Source: Streblospio benedicti
Taxonomy: Eukaryota; Annelida; Polychaeta; Spionida; Spionidae
NCBI GenBank assembly: GCA_019095985.1
Contig: CM032659.1
Span: 593,343 to 657,342 of the forward strand
Length of the DNA: 64,000 nucleotides
Direction of reading: 5' to 3'
Each line of letters opens with the position of its first letter. Positions within the stretch are counted from its first letter, which is position 1. Below the pieces are notes generated by a model. It saw only the letters and a list, made by a program, of their open reading frames with translations, was not told the origin of the DNA and searched no databases. Position numbers and translations under genes: made by a program. Below are positions 26,201 through 39,789 of the stretch, one piece after another.

Positions 26201-29200
26201 ACACACATGCTGAAACTGGAACCATTGTGTGAAATACTTGTAAAACTGTCATTGATCACCAACATTGGTTTGCATTCACCTCACTGTTCTTCCAATTGAT
26301 ACTTAAATTATGCTTTAAATCATGAATATTAGTGTCTGTGTGTAATACTAACACAATGTTAGTTATCCAGCATGTTTCTAAGATAGTCATTCAACATTCT
26401 CTCTGGAGGGACCAGGTTGTACTCTAACACACACACATACAGTGAAATATGTGCAGTACTTGTATAGAATACAGTGAATATCCTCGACGGCAAAAGACCG
26501 AACAACTGAAAAGCTGAATAATGCAAAATTTTACACATAGAATACCATAGATAAATGCCATATACAGTATAACATATTCAGCACGAATGTGGTATTCTAT
26601 TTATCATACATTGTTTACAAAATAAAAAGAAATAAATGATTATTAGTGTGTTATTTAATGAATAAATTTAATGAATAAATGGACACAAAGCCAAAGCACC
26701 TTAGTTCTGATATTTACTACAGCACCATCTGTCAAAGAAACTGCATAAAAGTGAACGCAGAACATTGCTGCTAATTCCTGGAAATCAATGACAACATGAC
26801 CAATAACCCGAGTATCACGTGTGTTTGTACAGTGGTGATATAATGTCCGGGTTATACGGCAGTTACAGAGCATGATGAGCAAAGAAATTATGCGTCAATG
26901 TATGATAAATAGTCGTGTAAAGTACTACCATATTCCTTATAATGTTGCCATTTGCTGAAGATGTTTTTCTGTTTCTCACTTGTATGATTCAAATGTGGAG
27001 GAGCACATTAAGAGTCCGTCATTCACCCACCATTGAAGCGATGTTGTCCAAGTCAAATGTACGTGACGTAAAATATCTCTTGTTGCCCCATCGCCACATC
27101 TCTACCATGTGACGTGTATCTGTTTGTTTTCCGCCCCCACGGCGTGTGTTTATTGTGCTGCAGACGTTGGAGGAGCGGATCGAGATGACGGAGGTCCAGA
27201 ACAACACACGCCGCATCCTGCTCAACATGCTGCCGGCTCATGTCGCAGCGCACTTCATCGACAACCCGGGACACCGCCACAGCCACATGGTACGTGTTGT
27301 AAATCACTGAATAATAGCCTGTGCCATAAATAATCACCCTAGTGGCAATTTGGGAGGGAAGATATGTAATGGTAATTTTGTGTGATTATCGATTCGTAGC
27401 ATTTGGGGGCTCGTGTGGGATAAACTCATTGTTTAATCACATGTCTAATTTATATGTATTCAAATATGTGACTGATTTGTAGTGATGTTTAAGAAGAAAA
27501 GAATATAAATATAATTGTAGTTTTGTGTGATACTTGATTCCTAACAATTGGGGCCTCATCTGGGATAAACTCATTTGTAACAATTAGTAGCTTGTCTTCG
27601 TGTATCATGGCAGTCAATATTGAAAGTTATTTGAAAAATCCAATTATAGATGAAATTCGAAACACAGTGGCAACTATTTAAACAATAAGAAAACAGGCAA
27701 TGAATCAAAGTTGATGCTGTCATAATGCAAACACACACTAAATTGCAGCTTATGACAGGACAGTCACCTTTCGATTCATCGGTGATAGATAATTGCAACT
27801 ATTGTAAGACCAAATTTCATCAGTACTCTCTTCCCTGCAATCACGTCTTCTTTTTTCTGTCCACCAAAAGGACTGCGCTTTCTGTTGTAGGACCTGTACA
27901 GTCAGGGTTACGGCTGTGTGGGCGTGTTCTTCGCTTCCATCCCAAACTTCGCCGAGTTCTACATGGAGCAGGATGCCAACAACCAGGGCCTCGAGTGTCT
28001 GCGGCTCCTCAACGAGATCATCACAGACTTCGACGAGGTGAGGCGCCGAGGGATCAGTCCTACACTTCACAATCATTGTAATAATCTGGATTTCTACAGC
28101 ATCCTACTGACTAAAAGCTCTAATTAAGGTTTGCAACTGTGTCCATTTCCTCAACATTTTTACACAGCACAAGTTGGCATGTATACACTCAATACTACCA
28201 GTGCTGAGTGTAAACACCCAGTAAGTGTTCTTAGACAGCTGCACCATTACTCCAGAGCTTCAATGTGCCAATTTCAGAGTATCTGCACTTATATCCATAT
28301 TTATTATGGCTTTCCACAATGTAAACTGTATTATATGTTTCAGCTGTTGAACGAGGACCAATGACCCGGTGTAAACTGTATGTTTCAGCTGTTGAACAAG
28401 ACCAATGACCCGGTGTAAACTGTATGTTTCAGCTGTTGAATGAGGACCAATGACCCGGTGTAAACTGTATGTTTCAGCTGCTGAATGAGGACCGTTTCCG
28501 GAGCGTGGACAAGATCAAGACGATCGGCAGCACGTACATGGCCGTGGTGGGACTCATGCCAGACGCAAAGATGCAGGTGTGAACCAATCAGAATACAGGA
28601 TTTAGGGGCACATTTGACATTTTGGAAATACCCTTTAAATAATAATTACGCGTTGACTTAAACATGATTTTTATGTTTATGCATTGTTATTGTTGTTTAT
28701 TTTGTGAGTATTATTGTANCCGTTGTATTTGAATGAGTAAAGAAAAGCAGCCTCTATCGCGTGTTTTCAGGAGACTCCGGACAGCCAGAGTCACTACATG
28801 TCCGTGCTCGTCGAGTTCATTTTCGCCATGAAGGAAAAACTCAAAGTGATCAACGAGAACTCATACAACAACTTCATGCTGCGCATAGGTGAGCAGAGTG
28901 GAACCTGTGAGTAAAGCCACCAAACCTTCATTAAGAGAACAACGCGAACTTCCATAAAACCACCACTTCTCTATTGAGACCACTTGCGACCACACAAGAG
29001 AAAATAACATGTTTACAAACATTGTAAACAGAGAATGATAATTTCCTAGCTTGTAAACAGGTTTGTAAACAGGTTGTAAACAGGGATGTAAACAAGTTGT
29101 AAACTGTTAGTGTCCAACCTGTTTACAGACTTGTTTACAAGCTTGGAAACTATCATTCCCTGTTTACGAGGTTTGTAAACATGTTATTTTCTCTTGTGCA

Positions 29201-32200
29201 GTCCCTGGGTGGTCTTTATAGAGAGGTTCTGCTACATCATAGGAGGATTGAGGATCAAAGTGATGCTTAACATCCAAGGAACAACCCACGCTCACTTTAA
29301 GGCTTGCCATCAGAAGTAGAGCATAAGAAACCTGGGTTCTGTTGAGAATTTGAGATAGTAACATGAATATCAGGTCATTTTAGTGCTTACCCTTAGTTCA
29401 GACATTCTGGACCAAATAGATATTGGTTGCTCATAATCTGAATTTATCCCATATTGGTGATTTAGGTTCTGCTCACAATCAGGATTAGTCTGTATATGTC
29501 TTAAAGTCTCCTCTGACATCTTTGAAAGTTTCTTAAAGAGTGGACAAGTATTTTATTTAGTTACATGCATATGCAAAGAACCAAGATAAATTCCTGAATA
29601 TATACAATATATACAAGGCTCTTACTAAGTTATGATTTTTACATTATGGGTACTGTAAAACTAGAAATGTTTGTGCATGATTTAATTTGCGAATTTGTGG
29701 GTAGGTGCAAAAACGCAAACTGTAGCAGTCAGCAAACATTAATGGCCTATGTAAAGTAGGTCCAGGATGGACCAAAATCGCAAAATTAAATCACAAAATG
29801 ATTTTTAGATGAAAATCACAAAATTTAAAAGCCACAAAATGTTCTAGTTTTCCAGTATCTGAAAATTATCTGAGCAACCAGTCTGATCTGTATGAAACTT
29901 CCATAAGTGTTGGGAAGGGTTTTACAAGTCTTCTGACAAAATTGCATTCAAATGCATTTGCTACTTTTGACTAATTCGATCATGAGAAGTATCTAAAAAC
30001 ACAGATTTATAAACCCAATGTAAAGTATAAAAAATTCTTAGAGCTGCTCGTACCACATTGAATTAAAACAGAACAAATTATGAAGTCAAAAAGGTTACGA
30101 AATTATTTAAAATCACAAATGTTTGCATCTTCTAATGTTCAATGCTTTATCAACTGAAAAATATTATTTATAATGTTGAATAACATTTTTCACTTGATAG
30201 AGCATTGAAGATGCAAAAAAAATTTATTTTAAATAAATTTTGTACCTTTTTGACTTCATAATTTGTTCTGTTCCAATACAAAGTGTTGTGATTGTGCTGT
30301 AATCCCGACCAGGCGTGAACATGGGTGGCGTGGTGGCTGGTGTGATTGGAGCCAAGAAGCCTCAGTACGACATTTGGGGCAACACAGTGAACGTGGCCAG
30401 TCGCATGGAGAGTACGGGCAAAGCAGACGCCATACAGGTACGCAAGCATCGCGGGGATGTGGATATTTTATATATGTATAATTTATGCAATGAATTCAAT
30501 ATCTTAATACGTTTTTATTTTTTTAACTGTTTTTGTCACAAAAATGATAAAAAAGTGAGTTTTTTTAAACGTTTTGACACATTTGTATTAGATTCATTGC
30601 AATGGACGTTGTATTGTTAGTAAACCTACTGATTAGCAAATTCTTGCTCATATATGAGTGCACAAACATTGCACTTTTATCCAGCGAAAACATCATATCT
30701 TGTAACTTTATTGGATATGAATTTTTGTGAGATGCATTAAATGACTTTTATTTAGCACAAATATGGTTGTTTATGTTTTATCTCACATTTTGTTTCGACG
30801 TATATTGTAATGTAAATATAGTATTATTTCATCACTTTTGATAGATTGGCACTTTGTGTTGCTATGCCATGGGATGATACAAACATTAGCCTTCTGTGTT
30901 GTTATTTTTCAGACGACAGAGAATGTCTACCAAGTGCTGTGCCCTTTCTACGAGTTTCAGTGTCGAGGCCTTGTCAATATCAAAGGTAGGTGGTGCTCTG
31001 TCCAGACATTAGGTGGTTAAGACGTAGACATTGTGGGTTGTTATATCAGTCCTTGTTGTTCACTATGTTGTCTGTGTAAGTCTTCACAGGCATCAGTTGA
31101 TAAAAATTGAAGTTGAAATAACTGCAGTTTAGAACATTTTCCACCAACTCGTATAAGTTGAATATGGATAATTCAATCAAATAACAATTTTTGTTCATGA
31201 CAATTTATATATAATTCAAACGAATAGCAATTTTTCTTCATGACAGTTTATATAATTCAACCGAATAGCAATTTCTCTTCATTACAATTTATGTCATCTT
31301 GATAAATTGAAATTTCATAAACTCGAATTAGATTCCTCGCTTAGAATTAAAGGGAAATGAAGCCAACGGTACTTTTTATGAAGTGATTGTACCTTGGGAG
31401 TCAAGCATCATGTACTGTAAAACTAGAAATGTTTGCGCACGATTTAATTTGCAAATTTCATTGGTAGGTGCAAAAACGCAAACTTAAATAGTCAGCAAAT
31501 ATTAATAGCCTATGTAAAGTAGGTCCAGGATGGACCAAAATGGCAAAATTAAATAGTTACAAAATAATTGGTAGATGAAAATCGCAAAATTTAATAGCCA
31601 TGAAATATTCTAGTTTTACAGTATTGAAGAACTACTATGACGTTATAAATTATCTAGTGTAACTTTTTGTTTTAAGGTCATGGAAGATATGGTAAACTAT
31701 TATTTTACATTTTATTTTCTAAGAAAAACTAGAAGTGACCTTTCAGATTTTGTCTCTCCACTTTTATGGAATGTTCACCAACAGGGAGAATTAACTACTT
31801 CTCTACACTAACATTGCACAAATGTGAAAATATCTTTTATTTTTTATTTCCTTTAAGTTAGAACCATAAATTTGAACTCTAGATAACCATTTGTTCATAG
31901 AATTTCTGAATGAATTTTTCACATTTTTCATCTCGATAGTTTTTAACACAAAGTTATATCAATTACCTTTAAGAAATTGAATGTTCATGTCTTGATCAAA
32001 ACCTTCATCTTCAATGTGTGCGTTTTTTATCCTACCTTGTTCTTTAGTCTTTGTATGACACTTGTTCACTGTGAAACTTTTCCCAGTAAAATTATAGTAC
32101 AATGCCAATTGTTATAAAAATACCTTTTGCAACCAGTAATATTTAAGGCACGTAAACTTTAAATGACAGGATGATATCAAGAATTTCCTTGCTTTAATGT

Positions 32201-35200
32201 TCCTCGTTCTAATACTTATACAATGATCAATCAAGTTTAACTAATGAATCCAAGTATCAGGAATGGTTATTGAACTGCAATGATTATTCTATATGACCAC
32301 ATATATACCTCAAACATGAGATTACAATTTGTATTAACGTTTCAAATATAGAAAGAAGCTAATAATCAGCTGCTACTTGAACTTTTATCAGTTCCATTAT
32401 TAAATTTGTAAAATGTATTAGTGCTCCTGGCAGCATTTGATCGTTTATATTCTCTATTGGTGTTTTCTCTACACAATCATAAACAATTCAGAAATTCATC
32501 CAAATATTTTCAATGTAATTGGATGAAATCTTATTAGTATTCTTAGCATATTTTTCGGCAAAACTATGAACATTTAACAGATAAGATCATACAAGTGTTG
32601 AGGTTTACTTCTGTAAGTAGTCCCTAAACTAGCAAACATCCGCTGCCATTTAACAAACTGGAAAAAGGCCAAAGAATAGGCGCAATTTCCAGGAACTTAC
32701 CATGGAAAATTTTTATATCCAAATATATCTTTTTTTTTTTTTTATCAAGAAATCATTACGATATGATGAATATAATAAACTTTTGTAAAATAATCCTGCA
32801 ATTGAGACCCCGCCTGCTGACCACTGCTCATGTCCCTCCAGGTAAGGGTGAGATGACGACGTACTACCTGCTGGGGCGGCAGGCGTCCCTCGGCCCGGGC
32901 TCCGTGCCCCCGCCCCACATCCCCAGCAGCCTCTCCTTCACAGCCACCCCCCAGTGGAAGCGCCTCTCCCGCGAGTCCTTCATCAAGGTAAGCTTTGTTC
33001 TCATGCCCATGCTCGGGGGACGGGGTTGGGAGGTTCAGGTGAACCTTTCCATTACAGTGCATTTAACCATTATTTCCTGCTGATACAATTAGATAGCGCA
33101 TTTTCAGGGAAACCTTGTAAAGGTGCTCATTGGACTAATGCATGTGAGCAGAAAAACTGAAGCCCACCACACCTAGGGCGTTTTAAATTATTAATACCAT
33201 TGGCTTACCAAAGGTCCATGTTCTAATTTTTGTCTTGAGCTTTGAAAACTCAAATTCATGGATTACTTGAGCAAATGCATGTAAGCCTTTCTCTCCATGT
33301 TACTTTGCAGCATTACTCACTTTCACATAATACTTCAAAATTTTGGATAACATGAATTTCTTATTCAAGGTTAGTAAAATGGGTCGGGTCGTGTTGTTTG
33401 TTTTAATTATTAATTAACTGTAATACTAGTAACAGTTAAACAGTGTTTATTTTCAATATATTAGAAAATTTGTGAAATGTAATTCTTATGTTTACATTAT
33501 GAATGTATATTAAAACAAATTTTGGCTGTAATGTTTTTTTTCAAAGTCACCATTAAATTTACATTATGTTTGGAACAGTTTATTTCTGTAATAGTACTGT
33601 TTGCATTATGACCTTAATGAAAGTAGTTGAAGTGAATAACTAAATATGTATTAGACTATTTCTGAGTAATGGCTAACTAAATAATTGATAAACTAATGGT
33701 TATGTTCTGAATAACTGGCTAAAGGATGAAGATGTCCTGAATAGACTTAATCGAAAATACTAACCAAATACATCCCCCCCATATACAAATGAAAGGATAG
33801 GAAAATGAATATATTTTGGCTATTTAAATTCTAATGAATCTATTGCAATTAAAGCCATAAGAATTTCCCTGAAGGCTTTGTAGCATGTCAGAAATGTTGG
33901 GCTATAAAAAATATATAAATGTCTGATGAATGATGAAGCCCTATTATTTGCGGAAATTTACAGCAAACAAATGATGCAATGATTTTATTTGGTTTACTGT
34001 ATATTTCTCAGTATTTCTCAGACCGTGGACTGTGTGTTTCAGAGTTCGCTGGGCAGCCTCGGTAACCTGGGCGTGGCCAGCTCCCCGGCCATGCTGCAGA
34101 GACAGCTGAGCAACCAGAGTGACACGTCGATCAAGGATGCAACCACACCACCGCTCCCTCCTGCCGCAGGTCGGTCAGTCTGGTGGTACCGACACCTTTA
34201 CACTGGAAAAAACATGTCCGGTACCCTACGGCAAAGTTTTGACTCTGATCTTAATATCATATCCCAAACTTGAGACACTTTCCCATACCACCCCTGTGGC
34301 CTGCTAGGGTTTACATGTAACAGGTTGGCCTAGGGCCTCATGAATGTAGGTTGTACCCTGCCTCAGATTTTAAATAGTTTACTATGATATAGGGGAATAT
34401 ACTGTTTTTGCCCAATCACCAATAGAGTTGGTTTTGTGACCACCTGTGATGTACCCTAGCTGACTGTAGCGTTTAGTCATTGATGCCTAAAGTAGGCTTA
34501 AAATTACCCTAAAGATGTCTGCCTTATTCACCAGAATTTGGTGAATTAGGGTTGATTTTGTTGAACCCAAATCCCAGGCTGTGGAGAGGTTGTGTCTTCC
34601 TTGGATAGCGATAACAGCAGACACGACCTCTCCGTGGTGTGGGATAACCTGTTGGCATGGGTGGGGGGCTCACTAGGTGGTAATCTGACAACAGATCTTC
34701 TTGTGTGACGCCAACTATTGGTGTCGTAGTAAACATCTATTGTGAACAGTCATATATAAACAAGGCCATGGCAGAAGTTGAAAGCTTTTAGCGGCAAGTT
34801 TTCCTATTTAATCCAGTGTAAAGACAGTTCAAAGAAACATTATCATGAATGGTTTATTGCTCGTCCGGCAGGTGTGCTGAGCTTCGCGGTGCCGCCCTCT
34901 CTGGGCCGGGCGAAGGCTGTCCAGTGAGGACTCGCCCCAGCTGGGGACGCCGCCAGGCAGCCTCAGTCGCAGGCGCAAACAGGAGGTCAGCACAGGGGGA
35001 TGGGGCTCTTGATAATGAACATCATACAGTTTTCTAGATACAAAGTTACAAATTAAGGATTTACATTCTTTGGAAAAATAGATATTAAATTGGAAAACAA
35101 GAGATAGAAGACGATACTTACATGTATTTCTTAACTATGTAACGTGAAAATCACTGTTTTCTATTGACAGTTTGAGTTATTTTATTGACCATCATCATGT

Positions 35201-38200
35201 TATTGATTTATAAACACAAAACTTCTTGTGTAGGTGACGCATTTTGTTTCATGTCATTTCCAATAATTGTGTTGAAGAAGAAAAATTATCGGCCGAAAGA
35301 TAGTGGAATAAAATTGATGTCATGATGATAGCAGTTCACTGCGCTATGTAAACAAATTGTTGTTTTTGACATTAGGCGGGCACAGGGAAGCCGATCACGC
35401 GGAAGCACAGTGGTGCGGGGGGCGGGCAGCTGGCAGTGCCTCCCACAGACACACGAGGAGCCTCCCCAGACCTCCCCATGGTGCACTACAGGTGGGTCAC
35501 CCCCAGCAGGGGAGGCGAGTCTCTGTCCTAGTTATTGTTGATTTTATTTCAAAATGTAGATACATGTTTGTCAGTGGCAGATCGTGGTCGAAACAATGAA
35601 ATGTTTTACTGTACCCCGGATTTGCCACAGTATGTAATGTAATGACAGTGTCTCTGTAATAAATAAATGAAACTTGAATATGTTGTTTGTAACTGCTATC
35701 TGAAACGTATAAGTTAAGTTCAGCAAAACATCCTTCTGTATGGATTTATTTTGCTCCATATGTAATTAAACTTGGCTAATAAATTGCGTAATTTCATCTG
35801 GATTTATTTTTGAATAAACATTAGTTGTTATATTGACAAATCCAACACTATATTATTAAAACCTTGTTTTTTGAATGGTCATACAGAAAGATTTGAAAAG
35901 GACACTAGTGATGGTGAAATATGGTAATAATATTTATTTGTTATTGCTGGGTTTTTGTGCCGTTCAAATATTGAATTTCACTAAAATTTATTTGGACCAA
36001 CTGCTATTTTTAATCAATTTTGTTCGATACTTAGCATATGTTTGAAAAGTAACACAGCAGAAATTGAAAAAATTCAAATGAGACCATAATTATGCAGTAC
36101 ACCAAATCAACAGACTTTTTTATATTATCATAAAACTTCATCAGATTTTCTTCTGACGTATATCATAGAATAATTGTTGATAAATCCAGAGTTGAAAATG
36201 GTCTTTAGAAGCCAAGACCAAAAACTCAGAATTATAAGTTAAATCTCTGGATTTTTCAAAAAATCATTCTATGATAGACTTTTACATAACCTGCCGTCCC
36301 ACCTACCTGCAGGAACATCAACATGGGGGGCGGGGCGGTGGTAGCGGGAGCCTGGGGCGGTCCCACAGCCTCGACACGCCCACCACGCTCACCCAGTCCC
36401 AGCTGCTGGGGGGCGCCGCACACACACCCAGCCCCCTGGGGCACCACCGCTGGGCTCGCAAACTCCTCCCCCACCCAACCCAAGGTGGGTGTGCATTTTT
36501 GAAATTGTTTTTTAATAACAAAATATTTATTCAATATGCATAATATTTTTTTCCAAATTTAATTTAAATTTCTTTATTGTTGTGGTGAAACAAATGTTTT
36601 AATTTTTTAAGCAATTTTTTAATGTTTTTATTTTTTTGTTAATATTTTTTTTTTTCAAATGTTAAAATTATTGCAACCCACCACCTCCACAGAACCCATA
36701 GTCGGTGGACGTATTTGAAATTGTCTTTGAATAACAAAATATTTATTCAATAAACATATTAATTTTTCCCTGAATTTGATTTACATTTCTTTATTGTTGT
36801 AGTAAAACAAATATTTTGATTTTGTAAATAATTTTCTTATTGTTATTATTTTATCTCGCAATTGTTTCTTTCAATTTTAAATTTATTGCAACCCGCCACC
36901 CCCACGTATCCCATGATGGGTTGGCATTTTTGAAATTGGTTTTTAAGGACAAAATATGTATTCATTAAACATATTAATTTCCCTCCCAATATTTAATTTA
37001 CATATCTTTTTTGTTGCAGTAAAACTAATATTTTGATTTTGTAAATAATTTTTTATTGTTATTATTTTATTTCTTAATTATTTTTTTCAATTTAAAATTT
37101 ATTGCAACCAACCACCATGGATTTCATGATGGGTTGGCAATTTCAAAATTGTTTTTTTGAATTAACAAAATATTTATTTAGTATGCGTAATAGTTTTTTT
37201 CCAAAGTTATCTACATTTCTTTATTGTCATAGTAAAACAAATATTTTGATTTTTCATATAATGTTTTTATTTTATTTCCTAACTATTTTAATAACCAGTA
37301 TTAGTAAGTAAGAAAATAGAAAATTTTAAAAAAACTATTTAAAAAATAGTTTTTGTTACTTGTGGACCAAGTATGGGTCAGGTATATAACTGCATTGCAA
37401 ACAATAAAAAATAATTTAAAGTTCTACGTATTCAAATCAATTTGGCTGAAACAACTTCAGTAGCAACATACAATTTACATAAATTGAAAATGTTTTTAAA
37501 TAACAAAATATTTATTCAATAAACATATTATTTTTTCCCCAAAACATTAATTAACATTTCTTTATTGTTGTAGTAAAACAAATATCTTGATTTTGTAAAT
37601 AATTTTAATGGTATTATCTTATTTCTTAATTATCTTTTTTCAATTTCAAATTTATTGCAACCCACCATGGATGCTATGACGGGTTGGCATTTTTGAAATT
37701 GCTTTTGAATAACAAAATATTTATTTAACATGCGTATTAGTTTTTTTCTACATTTAATTTGCATTTCTTTATTGTCATAGTAAAACAAATATTTTGATTT
37801 TTCAAATAATTGTTTCAATGTTTTTATCTTATTTCCAAATTTTTTTTTCAAGTTCAAATGTATTGCACTGTCACCACATATTTCACCAAAAGGACCTATT
37901 TCAATAACCAGTATTAGTAATTAAGAAAATACAAAAATATATATATTTAAAAAAAACATTTTTTTTACTTATGGGCCAAGTATATAACTATGTCGCAAAC
38001 AATAGAAAATAATCTAAAGTTCTATGTATTAAAATCAATTTGGGTGAAACAACTTCAGTAGCAACATATATAATACAATACAATCAACAGAAGATTGAAA
38101 TGTGGCCCTATAATAAGCCATTTCGTAAATAGAAGTGACGTCACCAGATCAGATAAAAAGGGTGATAAGTTTGCGTTATGGACAGGTGTTTTCATATAGT

Positions 38201-39743
38201 AAAATGAATGAAAATACTAGGTAAGCCCAGGAAATCAACAAATATGCAGTTGCATCGAAATTATCCCCTTTCAAACCAATTGTAAATAATAAAAGAATAA
38301 TATGCAATTGATTTGACACCAAGAAATAAGAAATCCAACAATCATAAGTTTGTCTAATATTAGTTGAAAGTCGGAGATGTGTGAAAATGACAGAAATGCC
38401 AACAATAAGTTATTAATAACTTAGTTAATTCTCATGGGAATCGAATAATATTAAGTCACCTATTGTAAAACAAGTGTAGGAAACCACATCTGAAGTTAAA
38501 AGATTAATTCTGCATGCATAGCTGTTATTAAACCCACTCTAAATCCGGTAAAAAAAATCTCCGTCATAGCCGAAACCTTTTGTTTACAATTTTTACAAGA
38601 GATTTAGAGAAGCTTTTCAGGTGCTGTTTAATGCCAAATTAATCTCTTCTTTTAGCTGTGCATTCTTACACCTTTCCTACAAGTGGTGACTTAAATTTAT
38701 AAAATAACAGATTATGATTAACAAAGTTATTTAGGCATTTTTGTCCCCGAGTTTTACTATATACTGTATAGAAAAATCATGCCCAATAAACAACTTTATG
38801 CCCCTTGACCTCTGACCTCGTGACGTCACGCGCAATTTACGAAATCACTTATTGTGTGCCGTTTCCCGTCTGTCCACCAGGCGGCGCCGCGCTCTCTGCC
38901 GAGCACGGCGTCCGAGCCGGCACTGAGCAGCCGCGCGCCGGCGCCGGCGCCCGCAGCGACCAGCCACAGCTCCACCAGCCTGCTGCTGCCCAGCATCGAC
39001 GAGGCGCCGGCGTCGTCGCCGCGGGAGTCACCCGCCGACCACAGTAACCACGACGACGACGATGACGACGACGGCGGCGTGCCGATCATCAACGGGCAGC
39101 ACGTGCGTGAGCCGCCGGCAGCGGGGCGGAGCTCCCCCACGCGGTCCGAGCTGTCCGAGCTCGACCACGTGATCCGGGACCTGGAGCTCACGTCTCAGCA
39201 GCGGGCCGGGGGCTACGAGCAGCCGGAGGTGAGCATCAGCGTGAAGGCGTCGCCGGCGGGGCGGCGGCGGCCGGCGGGGGCGGGGACACGCCCCCAGCGC
39301 AGCCTCGCCGCCGCGGCCATGGTGCCCGCGATGCCCGTCAGCCAGACGCCGCTCAAGTCGGCGTACGCCGCGCGCATCGCGCTGCTGAGGAAACAGACGT
39401 CGCTGCCGGACGAGCGGAGTCCGCGGCCGGACGCGGCTCCACGGCGCGAACTGCCGTACCAGCAGACGCCGGAGCTGAGTCCGCGTGGCACGGCGGTGGG
39501 AGCGGGGTACGGCCGCCACCACACCTACAGCCCCGGCCAGCAGCGCAAACACGCAGCAGCCGCAGAAAACAGCCGCGCCGCGCCGCGTCGCTGAACCAGC
39601 TGAGTCACGGCGACGCGCCGCTCTACAGGAAGCCACAGCCACCGCTGGTTCTGGGCGGCGGGAAGGCAGCGCCCGTCTCACCACCACACAGCCTCATCCC
39701 ACACTACACGCCCAGCGTGCACGCAAGTCCCAAGGTCACCAAC

Positions 39744-39789
<46 letters not shown>

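Noticed and set aside
39028-39687. 219-codon minus-strand open frame
   Set aside because: Antisense shadow of a GC-rich coding exon, where stops are rare; Arg/Val/Ala-rich without any motif.
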